A stretch of 64,000 nt of DNA. It comes from Sunxiuqinia sp963677175 (lineage in GTDB: Bacteria; Bacteroidota; Bacteroidia; Bacteroidales; Prolixibacteraceae). The stretch is taken from contig CAXXES010000001.1 in NCBI GenBank assembly GCA_963677175.2, positions 1,060,189-1,124,188 on the forward strand. Reading direction: 5' to 3'. Shown piece after piece: positions 9,358 to 18,753 of the stretch. The position numbers and the translations under genes are program-made. The notes beneath the pieces are model-generated. The model was not told the DNA's origin. It saw nothing but the letters and a program-made list of their open reading frames with translations, and did no database searches. How positions within the stretch are numbered: position 1 is the first letter of the stretch; every line of letters starts with the position of its first letter.

Positions 9358-9957
9358 TTACTGCAACATCATAGCAACCACCGGGCGTGTTTTTTCCAAT
9401 TCGTTTAAATCAAGTTTAAATCCAAATGGCTTTAACTGTAACTGGAGCATTTCATAAACAGGTTTCATATCGGCAAATGGCCCTGTAACCGTTTCCCGGG
9501 GAATTGCTCCATAGCTGTTTTTGATGGTTTTGTCAGCCTTGGCGTCAATCAGCATCTGCACAATTTCAATACGGCAAAAAAATGCTGCAACATGCAAGGC
9601 GGTCGACCCTTCGTTGTTTTTGATGTCCAGATCAGCATTGGCATCAATTAACGCCTTAGCAACAGCCGGCTTGCCGAAAGTTGCCGCTGACATTAATGGC
9701 GTTGCCCCACTCATTTGATCTTTTATATTGATATCGGTTCCTGCTTCAATGTGTTGTTTAACGACTTCGAGGTTGCCCGATATCACTGCTGTCTGGATGT
9801 CAATTTCTGGTGCTTCAACTTTTGACGTTGCTTCAACATTATTTCCCGGCTGGGTGTTCTTGCTTTTACCCGATTGCGTGCAGGCACTTAATAGCAAAAG
9901 GAAAATGAACGAACAGCTCACCAGCATTTTGAACGAATTAATCTTTAATGTCTTCAT
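9358..9957 (-). CDS. Ankyrin-repeat lipoprotein
   Basis: 199 residues from the ATG at 9957; the open frame continues upstream to 10149, but a lipoprotein signal starts exactly here (MKTLKINSFK... LLLLSAC, lipobox Cys about 26). The mature part has about three ankyrin repeats with GATPLMSAA and GSTALHVAA helices (about 70-170). It is likely periplasmic or membrane-anchored and protein-binding. It is first in the operon that continues with the acyltransferase and serine hydrolase, and is divergent from the AraC-TPR regulator at 10189 with 231 bp between them, a natural place for shared control. Confidence 0.85.
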   Translation of the reverse strand: MKTLKINSFKMLVSCSFIFLLLLSACTQSGKSKNTQPGNNVEATSKVEAPEIDIQTAVISGNLEVVKQHIEAGTDINIKDQMSGATPLMSAATFGKPAVAKALIDANADLDIKNNEGSTALHVAAFFCRIEIVQMLIDAKADKTIKNSYGAIPRETVTGPFADMKPVYEMLQLQLKPFGFKLDLNELEKTRPVVAMMLQ

Positions 9958-10188
9958 GATTTTAAATTTTAATATTTGACTTTGAAATTGTGTTACAAAA
10001 GTGGGGTAACCGTTCATATAAAGCTTAATAGCTATGCAGCCAAATGTGTTAAGTTTGAAGTAATGCATAAAAATAATGGCGCACACATAACATATATGCG
10101 GCAACCGGGGCCTATTTGCTGATTTTGAGAATAGCTTCATTGTATGCATTTGTATAAATTTTTCTACTTTCGTTAAATAAGAGTAAAC

Positions 10189-12249
10189 ATGTCAAACACA
10201 CCAATTAACAGATCCGACTTTATAGATAAGGCAGAAGCGATTATTCTGGAAAATATCTCCAACGAACAATTTGGAGTTTCCGAATTGGCCTATATTATGA
10301 ATATGAGCCGTTCCAGTTTACTCCGAAAAATTAAAACGCAGACACAGCTTTCTGCGAGCCAGTTTATTCGTCAGGTTCGCCTTACAAAAAGTATCGAGCT
10401 GCTTGAGCAGACGACATTGACTGTTGCTGAAATTTCTTATCAGGTGGGGTTTGGAAATACTTCCTATTTTATAAAATGCTTTCGCGAAGTTTACGGATAT
10501 TCACCCGGTGAGGTAAGAAAAGGAACAGCGCCAGATGAAAATGCAGCGGCTCCGGTGCGATTTTTCAGTAAATACAAGTGGCAGCTTGTAGCAGCAGTGT
10601 CTCTTTCGGTAATCATCCTTTCCCTTATGCTTTTCAGTAAGATAAATTCAGTTCCTGCCGACACTGACATTGAAAAATCAATTGCAGTGCTGCCTTTCAA
10701 AAATGAAAGTAGCGATTCGTTAAACCTGTATTTCGTTAACGGGCTCATGGAATCAACGCTAAACAACCTGCAAAAGATTGGCGACCTGCGCGTCGTTAGC
10801 AGAACCTCGGCAGCGAAGTACCGGAATACAACGAAGGGCATTCCGGAAATTGCAGAAGAGCTTCATGTGAATTACCTGGTTGAAGGCAGTGGACAGCGCG
10901 TTGGAAACCAGGTTTTGCTCAATATCCAATTGATTGACGCTTCAAGCGACAGACCAATCTGGGGCGAGCAGTATAATCGTGAAATGGGAGATGTATTTGC
11001 GCTTCAGAATGAAGTGGCGAAGAAAATAGCCGATGCTATTGAAGCAATTGTGACACCTGCTGAACTGAAACAAATTGAAAAAATACCCACCGAAAATTTG
11101 TTGGCCTACGACTATTATCTCCAAGCACTTGAACCTTATCACAGCAGAACGAAAGAAGGCCTGGAAAAAGCCATTCCCTTGTTTGAGCAGGCCATAGAAA
11201 ATGACGGGCAATTTGCCCTGGCCTATGCCAATGTTGCCATATCGTATTACTTTCTTGATGTGTACCAGAAACAAAAACAATATACCGAACGCATCAACAA
11301 CTTTGCCGACAAGGCCCTGCTTTACGATCCGAAATCGGCTGAAAGCCTCATTGCCAAGGCACTCTACTACATGCAAATCGAAGAGTATCGCTTAGCCTTG
11401 CCCCATCTTGAAAAGGCGCTTGAATACAACCCTAACTCATCGACAGTGGTTCAGGTTCTTGCCGATGTGTATGCCCGCGTGATCCCGAATACCGAAAAAT
11501 ACCTGGAGTATGCTTTGAAAGGCATTCAACTCGATATTGCCGCAAATGATTCGGTCACCCAAAGCTATACCTATTTGCATCTGAGTAACGCACTCGCCCA
11601 AACCGGTTTTGTTGATGAAGCAATTACCTACATCAACAAGTCGCTTGACTACGATCCTGAGAATTATTATTCGCCTTTGTTGAAAGCATATATCCTGTAC
11701 GCTAGGGACGGCAATACTGAAAAGACCCAAAAACGATTGATTAAGGAATGGAACAAGGATACTTCCCGATTGGACATTTTGCAGGAAGTAGCGAAATTTT
11801 ATTATTTTCAAGAAAACTACGACAGCGCCTTTTATTACTATGAAAAATTCGTCAATGCCAGGGAAGGATCCGATCTGGCTATTTATCCTCAGGAAGACGT
11901 AAAAATTGCCTTGGTCTATCAAAAGAAAGGCCTGAAGTCACAGGCCTCAAAGTTTTTCAATGCCTATGCTGAATATTGCGAAAAGGACCAATCAATCTAC
12001 AAAAGTGCCAGCATGGCTGTAAGGTACGCGTACGAAGGAAAAAACGACAAGGCCATTGAGCAACTCAAAGTCTTTGCGACACAAGATAATTACCAATACT
12101 GGATCTTGCTGTTCATGGGAAAAGACCCGATTTTGAAGCCGCTGAAAAACCAACGGGAGTTTGATGAGATCATGCAGAAAATTGAAGACCGGTTTTGGGA
12201 GAAACAAAATAAACTGAAAAAGTTATTGGAGAATAAAGGACTGATTTAA
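10189..12249 (+). CDS. AraC-type HTH, membrane segment, TolB/FlgO-like and TPR regulator
   Basis: 686 residues in unusual order. An N-terminal AraC/XylS double HTH (about 10-108; MSRSSLLRKI, VGFGNTSYFIKCFREVYGYSP) comes first, then one transmembrane helix (about 125-150), a TolB-amino/FlgO-like domain that begins SIAVLPFKNES and ends near FALQNEVAKKIADAI (about 158-290), and a long TPR-type region to the C-terminus. The design suggests a one-component membrane regulator with DNA binding on the cytoplasmic side and an outer sensor built from TPRs. It is divergent from the ankyrin operon, its most likely target. Similar HTH-TM-TPR proteins are widespread in Bacteroidota. Confidence 0.85.
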   Translation: MSNTPINRSDFIDKAEAIILENISNEQFGVSELAYIMNMSRSSLLRKIKTQTQLSASQFIRQVRLTKSIELLEQTTLTVAEISYQVGFGNTSYFIKCFREVYGYSPGEVRKGTAPDENAAAPVRFFSKYKWQLVAAVSLSVIILSLMLFSKINSVPADTDIEKSIAVLPFKNESSDSLNLYFVNGLMESTLNNLQKIGDLRVVSRTSAAKYRNTTKGIPEIAEELHVNYLVEGSGQRVGNQVLLNIQLIDASSDRPIWGEQYNREMGDVFALQNEVAKKIADAIEAIVTPAELKQIEKIPTENLLAYDYYLQALEPYHSRTKEGLEKAIPLFEQAIENDGQFALAYANVAISYYFLDVYQKQKQYTERINNFADKALLYDPKSAESLIAKALYYMQIEEYRLALPHLEKALEYNPNSSTVVQVLADVYARVIPNTEKYLEYALKGIQLDIAANDSVTQSYTYLHLSNALAQTGFVDEAITYINKSLDYDPENYYSPLLKAYILYARDGNTEKTQKRLIKEWNKDTSRLDILQEVAKFYYFQENYDSAFYYYEKFVNAREGSDLAIYPQEDVKIALVYQKKGLKSQASKFFNAYAEYCEKDQSIYKSASMAVRYAYEGKNDKAIEQLKVFATQDNYQYWILLFMGKDPILKPLKNQREFDEIMQKIEDRFWEKQNKLKKLLENKGLI

Positions 12250-12324
12250 GCAAGCCCACTCTCAAAAAACTTCGGTAAATGCATACTTCGGCAAACTCAG
12301 TAACCATTAATGTACGTGAGCAGA

Positions 12325-13233
12325 TTAATTCCTTCTCGCGATTTCTAATGCCTGGGCAAAATTTGAAACAAATTCCATGGTATACTTCCCCTCTTTATCC
12401 AAATTTGGATCGAGTATCGTTATCTCAACCCCGATGGCTTTACGGCTGGAAAACAGGTTGCCTAGCAGGTAGATCAACTCGGCATATTCCAGTCCACCTG
12501 GTTCCCGGCTGTCAACTGCAGGCATAATCCTGTCATTCAAAACATCAACATCAAAATGAATAAAGAAACCGTCCAGTTCATTGGTTTCTACCATTTTCAG
12601 AAAATGGTCCGTGCAATTTTCAATACCTGCTTTGCGGAGCGTTTTCAAATCAAAATAATTGATGTCAGAATCCAAGATAAGTTGTACATAGGCAGGGTCA
12701 TATTCCCGGTTTCCAACACACCAAACATGATTCTCTTTGAAATAAGGTTTCAGGTTTTGAATGTCGACTAGTTTTTCATGTCCGTATCCGGTAACGATCG
12801 CCAGGTCCATCCCGGCAGCTCCGCCTGTGTGCGAGATCTCAGGCCACATAAAATCAGTATGCCCATCAAGATAGAACAGGCCATATTCCCCTTTTTGCCG
12901 TAATGCAAGCGCGTTTCCGATCAGGATACTGCAATCGCCGCCAATGATTATTTGAAAGCTATCGGTGCCCAGGTGCTTGGACAAAAGCCTTGCTTGTTCT
13001 TCTGCATAAGCGATAATCTTTCCGGCATTTCTCACCCCTGATTCTTCGTCCAAATCCATTGAATAATCTGGAGGAAGCAAGGTGAAGGTTTGCACTGGGT
13101 TTATCAACTCGTAAAACCGGTGCGCCTTAAGCCATGCGGGAAGGAGCTTTACTCCCGGCTCAACTTCTGCCTCAGTCTTTTTAAGGCCTAAATTGGATGG
13201 GAATTCAAAGATATTGATTGTCTGGCGGTTCAT
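12325..13233 (-). CDS. Arginase/agmatinase-family ureohydrolase
   Basis: 302 residues. The binuclear Mn site is visible as GGDCS, DGHTD and HFDVDVLND (the usual forms are GGDHS, DAHxD and SxDxDxxDP). The fold and length fit the arginase/agmatinase/formiminoglutamase family. Histidines normally present in the first two ligands are partly replaced (GGDC), so the substrate may not be arginine. Cytoplasmic. It stands alone and marks the left edge of the repeat-rich accessory region. Confidence 0.85.
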   Translation of the reverse strand: MNRQTINIFEFPSNLGLKKTEAEVEPGVKLLPAWLKAHRFYELINPVQTFTLLPPDYSMDLDEESGVRNAGKIIAYAEEQARLLSKHLGTDSFQIIIGGDCSILIGNALALRQKGEYGLFYLDGHTDFMWPEISHTGGAAGMDLAIVTGYGHEKLVDIQNLKPYFKENHVWCVGNREYDPAYVQLILDSDINYFDLKTLRKAGIENCTDHFLKMVETNELDGFFIHFDVDVLNDRIMPAVDSREPGGLEYAELIYLLGNLFSSRKAIGVEITILDPNLDKEGKYTMEFVSNFAQALEIARRN

Positions 13234-13369
13234 GCTTTTGTCATTCGATTAATGCGTTAAATACCAAAACAATCCCAGCCTGTTTCCGGTTCCATTTTTT
13301 CGACTATAACCCCATTAAATTTTCGTGCATCCAGAATTAATTTCGCTTTCACAACCAAATACGAGATGG

Positions 13370-13740
13370 GGTGATGCCCTCGCTAGCGTTTAGCGTCATT
13401 CCGGAACAGGCCGGTAGCTGTTGGCTGAAAGGCTGCCAGTGAGCGGATGACTCGAAGTCACCTGCTCACTACATGCTCAACGCGCAGGCGTGATGCGTTG
13501 GAGTACCGAGGATCCCAAATGGGCTGTAGCCGGTATGCTTTCCCAAAGTTTCGAACTTTGGGAAAGCTTAAAAAGTCTGAACCAGGATTTGCAGGATGAG
13601 TTGGATAAACAGGATTATTTGCGACTGAACGAAATTACCGGAACTGATCAAATCGCATAAAAACAAAGGGTTGATCCTATACTAATGCTAAACTCATCCC
13701 ATACTCAAACTGCTTTCAACAGATCCTGAGGAGCAGGGTT
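13370..13740. repeat. Mosaic interspersed repeat with REP-like hairpin and 11-bp array
   Basis: The segment holds a perfect 14-bp stem with a TCG loop (13537-13550 / 13554-13567, GCTTTCCCAAAGTT arm). It is followed by the recurrent phrase beginning GGATTTGCAGGATGAGTTGG and then an 11-bp tandem array (ATCCTATACTA-type units at 13674, 13685 and 13696). Parts recur at 22.7, 27.8, 28.2-28.5, 28.7-29.4 and 30.0 kb. Upstream, 13380-13440 matches the CGTCATTCCGG element. No gene is seen between 13234 and 13980. Confidence 0.75.
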
Positions 13741-13937
13741 TTTTCTGCTGTGAGAAAAAAATTTCCTGCTGTGGAAATTGGAATTTCACCTTAGGAAACT
13801 AGAATTTCCTGCTGTGGAAAAAAAATCGGCACAGCAGGAAATTTCTAGCGATTAGCACTTTTGCCTCTTTTGCAGTAGCTAACATTTCCGTGAGCCCGAA
13901 TTCCCGGTTAAGAGGTGCAGATGACATAGCCGGCTCA
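13741..13937. repeat. About 21-bp array (TTTCCTGCTGTGG units), copy 1
   Basis: Units beginning TTTC at 13742, 13762, 13784 and 13805 (spacing 20, 22, 21) are followed by an inverted unit (CACAGCAGGAAATTTCTAG). The array and the next 100 bp are nearly identical to 23916-24110, so this is a duplicated element of about 200 bp. No coding potential is supported. Confidence 0.8.
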
Positions 13938-13980
13938 GCCGCAAACAGCTTTCGAAATATCTTGGGGAGCGGGGGATAAC

Positions 13981-14040
13981 ATACCCTCCAATGCAAAGCG
14001 TGTGCAAGCAACGCTTTATTAGAGGCTAATTGTTGCAGCC
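13981..14040 (-). other. attC-like palindrome downstream of the DUF6144-like gene
   Basis: On the minus strand the site reads CAACAATTAGCCTC... with stem AAAGCG/CGCTTT and closing arm GCATTGGAGG. It is almost identical to the site at 17395-17462, which follows a different gene. The outermost bases are less regular here (GTTATCC instead of GTTGGAC). Repeated palindromes after unrelated single genes fit integron-type cassette ends. Confidence 0.6.
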
Positions 14041-14116
14041 GGTTTTCTTCTATTGTTATTTGAATTTATTATATGTGTTGAAGAGAGAAATCCCTCCAAC
14101 ACATATTTTATAAATA

Positions 14117-14650
14117 TTAAAATTCAAGTACACCAAGCAGAGTGATTTTCATCAAACAAATGTCATCACCTGCTTTTATACTTTTGAGCAGTTCCACATC
14201 AACCTTGCATCCGAATGCTTTCTCAAAAAGTACTTTGCTGTAACCAGTAGTACATTGACACCATGTTTTAGTCTCTAAATTTTCGACATCAGCAAGCATC
14301 GGACATGGACAAAATGGAAACATTAGAAATAACTCGCCATTGCTAAACGAAAGTCCTGCGGCTTTAGCCTTTTCGTGATTGCCAAATTCTTCTAAACTTG
14401 AAGACATTGCCATCAGTTCTTTTACCAAGGCTAATTTCTCGTCCATTCCATAACCACACTGGCAATTCATCCTGATTTTTTTTACGGTTGATGCATCGAA
14501 TGCTTCGTCCAATCGTTTCATGGTGTTTTTCACCCAAGTTGGATTGTCTTCCTGTTGATTATCCGTGATTTGAGCTGCTACTTCCTCGTTACTCTCGTTT
14601 TTTATTGCTGTGAATATAACTTGTTTTTGAATTCTTCTTATGTAAAACAT
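14117..14650 (-). CDS. Cysteine-rich DUF6144-like protein
   Basis: 177 residues, soluble. Cysteine clusters stand out: MNCQCGYGMDEK (about 60-71), FPFCPCPML (about 112-120) and WCQCTTGYSK (about 133-142), a pattern I associate with DUF6144 proteins from Bacteroidota and Firmicutes. The Cys pairs could bind a metal. It sits alone with an attC-like palindrome downstream, as a single-gene cassette. Function unknown; the DUF assignment is from memory. Confidence 0.65.
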   Translation of the reverse strand: MFYIRRIQKQVIFTAIKNESNEEVAAQITDNQQEDNPTWVKNTMKRLDEAFDASTVKKIRMNCQCGYGMDEKLALVKELMAMSSSLEEFGNHEKAKAAGLSFSNGELFLMFPFCPCPMLADVENLETKTWCQCTTGYSKVLFEKAFGCKVDVELLKSIKAGDDICLMKITLLGVLEF

Positions 14651-14990
14651 TTTCTTTTGATTTAATAATTACATAAATGTATTCTGTCCTAATCAAAGGA
14701 CATTTTTTATAAAATAAATTGTATACAAAACCCGCTCGGGAGCAGTTTCCCGAACCATCCAAAATTAACCTGTGGGTTTCTGAGATTAATTAAGCTGTAA
14801 TTATCAATTTTAGAATTGTTCTCAAAATTCAGTTGTTTTTAAGTGTTGCAATAATAGTGAAATTTTCATTGAAAATGACATTCTCTTTTTAGGATATTAT
14901 TTCTGAAAAATCCAATTTATTGTAAAATATTATTTACATTAGATTATCTCGTCAGTAATATGAACTTGCAGCCTTGGATTTAACTGGCTG
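14651..14990. other. AT-rich spacer between gene and intron
   Basis: 340 bp of AT-rich sequence with no convincing gene. It forms the 3' exon side of the group II intron and probably contains the promoter of the gene at 14117-14650, though no clear element could be fixed. Confidence 0.4.
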
Positions 14991-16982
14991 GTAGAGTAGA
15001 GCCTGACAGCCCACCCAATAATTAATGCATGTAAATGTACAAATTATGAGCTGACTGTCAGTACCCCCTGCATCAAACCGTACGTGAACTATTCGCTCAT
15101 ACGGCTTACCGAGAGAGTTCTTCCTGTAGCTTTCGCATGGAACTTTAAGCTCGCATATTTCTCGATATCCAGCAAGTGTTTGTACTTGACAAGATTGTCG
15201 AAAGGGCGCTGGCGTAGCGTTTTATGGGCTTTCCGTCCTTTGCTTTTCAGCCATTTATACAGTTTGTAATCCAAATGCCATTTGATCTGGCTTACCGTGT
15301 CCCAGATGTGTGTTACCCTGGTGATACTAAAATAATTTAGCCACCCAATCAAAATCCCGTTCAGCTTGTACACCATCGGTTCAATGTTCCAATGCCTGCG
15401 TTTCCCCAAACAATCACTGATGTTGGCATACAGCTTCGACCGTGATTTGGTACTCGGGCGGATATTGGTGTAACGTTTGGTGTTCCACTTAAACTTCGAT
15501 TGTACCATACGGAACTCAAAACCCAGAAAGCAAAAACTACTCTTATTGATGTGCAACAATTTGGTTTTCTTCTGGTTGATATGGAGCCCCATCCGGGTCA
15601 GGGTGTTGTTCATACGTCGGAGAATCTTCGGCGGATAATGCTTCGTCTTCATTAACACAAAGTCGTCGGCATATCTTACTATTCGAATGTCCTCCTTGGC
15701 ATAAACTCCCTCGGGATCGTCGATCAGTTGATCAAATACGTTCATGTAAATATTTGCCAGCAGCGGTGATATTACACCTCCCTGCGGGGTCCCAATCCTG
15801 CTTTTGGCCAGTTGGCCGTCGGGTTGTTGAATCGGGCTGCGCAACCATTGTTTTAGTAATTTCAGGATACCTGTGTCGGCTAACCGCCCGGACTCAACTT
15901 TCATCAGCTTTTCGTGCGGAATCGTGTCAAAGTATTTCGACAAATCGGCATCATAAACAAACTGATAGCCCGCAAACAGGTTTTCCTTGATCTTTCGAAT
16001 AGCATCATGCGCACTCTTTTTAGGACGGAAGCCATAAGATGTTTCAATGAAATCGGCCTCGAACAGAGGTTCGATCATCATCTTCACTGCCATCTGGACC
16101 ACCCGGTCACGAATGGTTGGAATTCCCAATGGCCGTTTCTCTTTGCTTCCCGATTTGTCGATCATGACCCTGCGGATGGCTTGAGGATGGTAGGTTTTAT
16201 TAGTAAGCTCGTCTTGAATGCCGGCCAGGAACTGGTTTACACCATCCTTTTCGATCATTCCAAAAGTAACCTTATCAACTCCGCCCCCATCGTATTCCTG
16301 CTTGCCCGTTTTTACCCGTCGCCAGGATTCATGTAATACATGCGGTTGACAAATTTTATCGTACAAACTGTAAGCCTTAAAGCTTTTCTCTTGCTTGGCT
16401 CGCAGGTATAGCTTTCGTTGGAAGACACGAACCTTCTCATCGGTCGTAACCGATGGCTTAACTTTTAGATGTAAATCAATTTCAAGCAGTTGTTTATCCA
16501 TAAAAGCTTCTCTAAAGTAAAGCCCCTTCCCTAAAAGTAAAGTTATGTTGTCTTTACAGTCAACGGTACTATGGGCTTCTCCGACTTCTCCTGAAACCAC
16601 ATCCGGACTTCGTTATACTTATAACGGCGTGTTTATGCTTGCCATGCATTGCTACAGGAGACCTCCCGTGTTCATATTTCCTCCGTTTGTTACCACGCCA
16701 CCCCTATGACTCCGGTAGACCTTATTGCTTCAAACGACTGTTGATCCACAATAAGTGACAGGGTTCGCGACACGTCAACATCCTCCCCAGTCTACGATTT
16801 ACATCCCGATGGCCATCGGGACTACTATGGGTTCACGCCTTAAGCATTGCGGCTTGGTAACTTAATCCAAAGAACTCCTGGGTAAGCCTCACGACTTAAA
16901 CAGTCTTTTTCATTACTGCCCGAACAGTCAATTCGGCAGATGGGATTTGCACCCATTGAAGAAAATACGCTTCACGGCGTAC
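14991..16982 (-). mobile_element. Group II intron with reverse transcriptase
   Basis: About 1.99 kb. The proposed 5' end is GTACGCC (minus strand from 16982), immediately after ACGTTA of an attC-like site. The 3' end is fixed by comparison with two relic copies that share sequence only up to CTCTAC (14991). Domain V is recognisable on the minus strand near 15070-15110 (AGCCGTATGAGC ... CACGTACGGTTT). Domain VI follows as CTGACAG ... CTGTCAG stem arms. The RT gene ends inside domain V. Ends are inferred, to within a few bases. Confidence 0.8.
15089..16501 (-). CDS. ltrA: Group II intron reverse transcriptase/maturase
   Basis: 470 residues from the ATG at 16501 (the frame is open further upstream without family similarity). 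RT blocks are intact: GVDKVTFGMIEKDG, RPLGIPTIRDRVVQ, YDADLSKYFDTIPH, GTPQGGVISPLLANIYMN and the catalytic RYADDFVLM, then a maturase (GIIM-type) region with GWLNYFSI. No HNH endonuclease domain is seen, so target DNA cleavage may rely on replication forks or be absent. It splices and reverse-transcribes the host intron. The last codons (SVSRMSE) lie in the domain V stem. Confidence 0.93.
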   Translation of the reverse strand: MDKQLLEIDLHLKVKPSVTTDEKVRVFQRKLYLRAKQEKSFKAYSLYDKICQPHVLHESWRRVKTGKQEYDGGGVDKVTFGMIEKDGVNQFLAGIQDELTNKTYHPQAIRRVMIDKSGSKEKRPLGIPTIRDRVVQMAVKMMIEPLFEADFIETSYGFRPKKSAHDAIRKIKENLFAGYQFVYDADLSKYFDTIPHEKLMKVESGRLADTGILKLLKQWLRSPIQQPDGQLAKSRIGTPQGGVISPLLANIYMNVFDQLIDDPEGVYAKEDIRIVRYADDFVLMKTKHYPPKILRRMNNTLTRMGLHINQKKTKLLHINKSSFCFLGFEFRMVQSKFKWNTKRYTNIRPSTKSRSKLYANISDCLGKRRHWNIEPMVYKLNGILIGWLNYFSITRVTHIWDTVSQIKWHLDYKLYKWLKSKGRKAHKTLRQRPFDNLVKYKHLLDIEKYASLKFHAKATGRTLSVSRMSE

Positions 16983-17113
16983 TAACGTTTGGTACATGTT
17001 GTCGGGGCGGATTTCGGAGAGCGTTCCTGTCCGAAGGACACGGAACTGCGATGCGAGAATCCGCAGTTGGCGTACCACCGAACCCCGCCCTGCAATATGT
17101 ACTGTGTTGAACT
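16983..17113 (-). other. attC-like palindrome interrupted by the group II intron
   Basis: The plus strand starts TAACGTTTGGTACATGTTGT and ends ...CAATATGTACTGTGTTGAAC. The arms GTACATGTTG and CAATATGTAC pair, as do GGGGCGG and CCGCCC-type segments. It is a close relative of 42043-42173, including the inner TTTCGGAGAGCG and CTGCGATGCGAGAATCCGC blocks. The intron 5' end abuts its TAACG end. 17114-17394 holds no gene. Confidence 0.65.
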
Positions 17114-17394
17114 AAACCCGCTATGCGGGAGCTTATTGTTTTCTATTCTATCCATTGGCGATAGGTTGCCGCGTCTATTTAGCATCCAAAATCCTTTTTA
17201 TTTAATTTGAGAATGAATACTGCCATTTAAAACAAATTTACTACATTTCAACCCTTCGATAAACAGAAGTAGTTCAATGTTTTTTTATGCCGTATATTTT
17301 CCTGTAATTCAGACCGATGAATGAAAAAAGTCGATTGAAAACACTATAAGCAAAAATTAACTGCCAAGTAGTTGAATCAGACAAGCAATGTTTA

Positions 17395-17462
17395 GTCCAA
17401 CACAGCCTCCAATGCAAAGCGTGTGCAAGCAACGCTTTATTAGAGGCTAATTGTTGGCGTTG
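17395..17462 (-). other. attC-like site with good R'/R'' boxes
   Basis: On the minus strand this runs from CGCCAAC (R''-like, 17453-17459) to GTTGGAC (17395-17401, fits the GTTRRRY core). Inner arms are GCCTC/GAGGC, CTAAT/ATTGG and AAAGCG/CGCTTT. At about 65 bp it fits the size of classical attC sites. It overlaps the stop codon of the gene at 17447. Near-identical to 13981-14040. Confidence 0.65.
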
Positions 17463-18181
17463 TTATTTTTTTCTTCAATCACTTTACCTTGAAGCAAGCT
17501 TCTTCTTAATACTTTCACATATTCAAAAAATCCATTCCTTTCAAGTTCATCCAATATCTCAATACCATAAAAATCTGCAATAAGCATTACATTTTCTTTT
17601 AATATTTCATACCCAACGAACAGATGAGATTTATACAAATTTATTGCATATTCCTCATTAAAAACTGGTATTGGAGACACAGCATTAACCTGTCCGTCGA
17701 ACTCCTTATATATTAAATCAAGTATAATATCAGAATTAGATGGATGAGAAATGTCGTTAAGCTTACCATAAATCCTTTGTGAACCTTTAGGTGCATGTTT
17801 AACATTCGGGGTTTTTCCTTCTTTAGCAGCACTTTCTATATGTTCTTTAATTCTGGTTAGTATTTCGTATTCTTGTTTGAGGACTGAAGCAACCTTTGAA
17901 TATTGCCCTTCATAGATTAGATTTTCTGTGATGCCAAATCCTTGAATGTAAGTGGTTATTAGGGATAATACCTTTGAAGTAGTTTCATCCGAATTACCAG
18001 GGACACCTTCTCGAATCTTCATTAAGTCAAAAAAAAGAGATGCCAAAAAAATTCGAGAGTTCGTAAGGTTTGAGTCTAGTACAGCAGCAGTTTGCTTTCT
18101 TACAATTTCTTGGTTGTGTAATATCCTAGATTCTAATTCATATCCTTTTTTCTCAAATTCGAGTAATTCTTTGTCAGTCAT
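17447..18181 (-). CDS. Hypothetical cassette protein, helical
   Basis: 244 residues, soluble and mainly helical, beginning with a charged coiled-coil-like stretch (about 4-35). A central region KHAPKGSQRIYGKLNDISHPSN (about 127-148) has the look of HEPN-like or abortive-infection helical proteins, but I cannot assign a family. Its stop codon lies in an attC-like site, and a second site lies upstream at 18230, so it behaves as a single-gene cassette. Function unknown. Confidence 0.7.
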   Translation of the reverse strand: MTDKELLEFEKKGYELESRILHNQEIVRKQTAAVLDSNLTNSRIFLASLFFDLMKIREGVPGNSDETTSKVLSLITTYIQGFGITENLIYEGQYSKVASVLKQEYEILTRIKEHIESAAKEGKTPNVKHAPKGSQRIYGKLNDISHPSNSDIILDLIYKEFDGQVNAVSPIPVFNEEYAINLYKSHLFVGYEILKENVMLIADFYGIEILDELERNGFFEYVKVLRRSLLQGKVIEEKNNNANN

Positions 18182-18229
18182 TTTGTATGTAATGTTATAT
18201 ATTCTAACTACTTGAGGAACTCTTTTTTA

Positions 18230-18370
18230 ATAACGCCTAACGTATAGCGATATGGTGCGTGGCTAATCTTATTGAAATAAACTTTCTGACCGTCAAGAGT
18301 GCTCTTGCGAGCACAAAACTTGCTATGAATATGGCACTTATCCATGCGCCACAACGCGTGTTATGGGCTG
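18230..18370 (-). other. attC-like cassette site
   Basis: On the minus strand it runs GCCCATAACACGCGTTGTGGCGCATGG ... ACGTTAGGCGTTAT in outline (arms GTGGCGCATGG and CCACGCACCAT partly pair; inner GTGCTCGCAAGAGCAC is a perfect hairpin at about 18300-18317). GCCTAAC at 18236-18242 fits the RYYYAAC box. It lies 7 bp after the stop of the gene at 18377 and upstream of the gene at 18181. Confidence 0.6.
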
Positions 18371-18376
18371 GTTTTA

Positions 18377-18697
18377 CTATTTTTCTATTTCAAAAACGTC
18401 AAACATGTCTGAAAAATGAACAAGTAGAATCTCAGTCATTCTACCAACATAGTATCCTTTTATTTCTTCCGTTGGCTCTTTATCTTTCCACCATGTAAGA
18501 AATAAATACAATTTGTCTGTTTCAGCTTTAAAACCAAACAGAGCTTTGTCAACCCACTGCTCTGGGCTATGAGTTAAAAATTTAGACTTATTCTTATCTA
18601 TTTTTATTTCCCATGTTTTTATGGTGTCGTTCTCAACGGCACTTAAAATTTTGTCAGCTAATTTTTGAGCCAATTTTGTGTAAAGTGTAATTTTCAT
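18377..18697 (-). CDS. Small hypothetical cassette protein
   Basis: 106 residues, soluble, with Trp-rich LFLTWWKDKEPTEEIKGYYVGRMTEILL in the C-terminal half (about 65-92). No family recognised. It starts 56 bp downstream of the original end of the UPF0489 gene (before the IS4 insertion), so the two were probably one two-gene cassette bounded by the sites at 18230 and 20980. Function unknown. Confidence 0.65.
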   Translation of the reverse strand: MKITLYTKLAQKLADKILSAVENDTIKTWEIKIDKNKSKFLTHSPEQWVDKALFGFKAETDKLYLFLTWWKDKEPTEEIKGYYVGRMTEILLVHFSDMFDVFEIEK

Positions 18698-18753
18698 TGT
18701 TCTATTAGGTTATTTATTTTCTCGAAAAGGGTCGTTAATAATTTATTGCCTTT

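Noticed and set aside
14991..16982. Diversity-generating retroelement or retron
   Set aside because: The RT has group II maturase features and domain V/VI RNA. No template/variable repeat pair or msr/msd-like RNA was seen.
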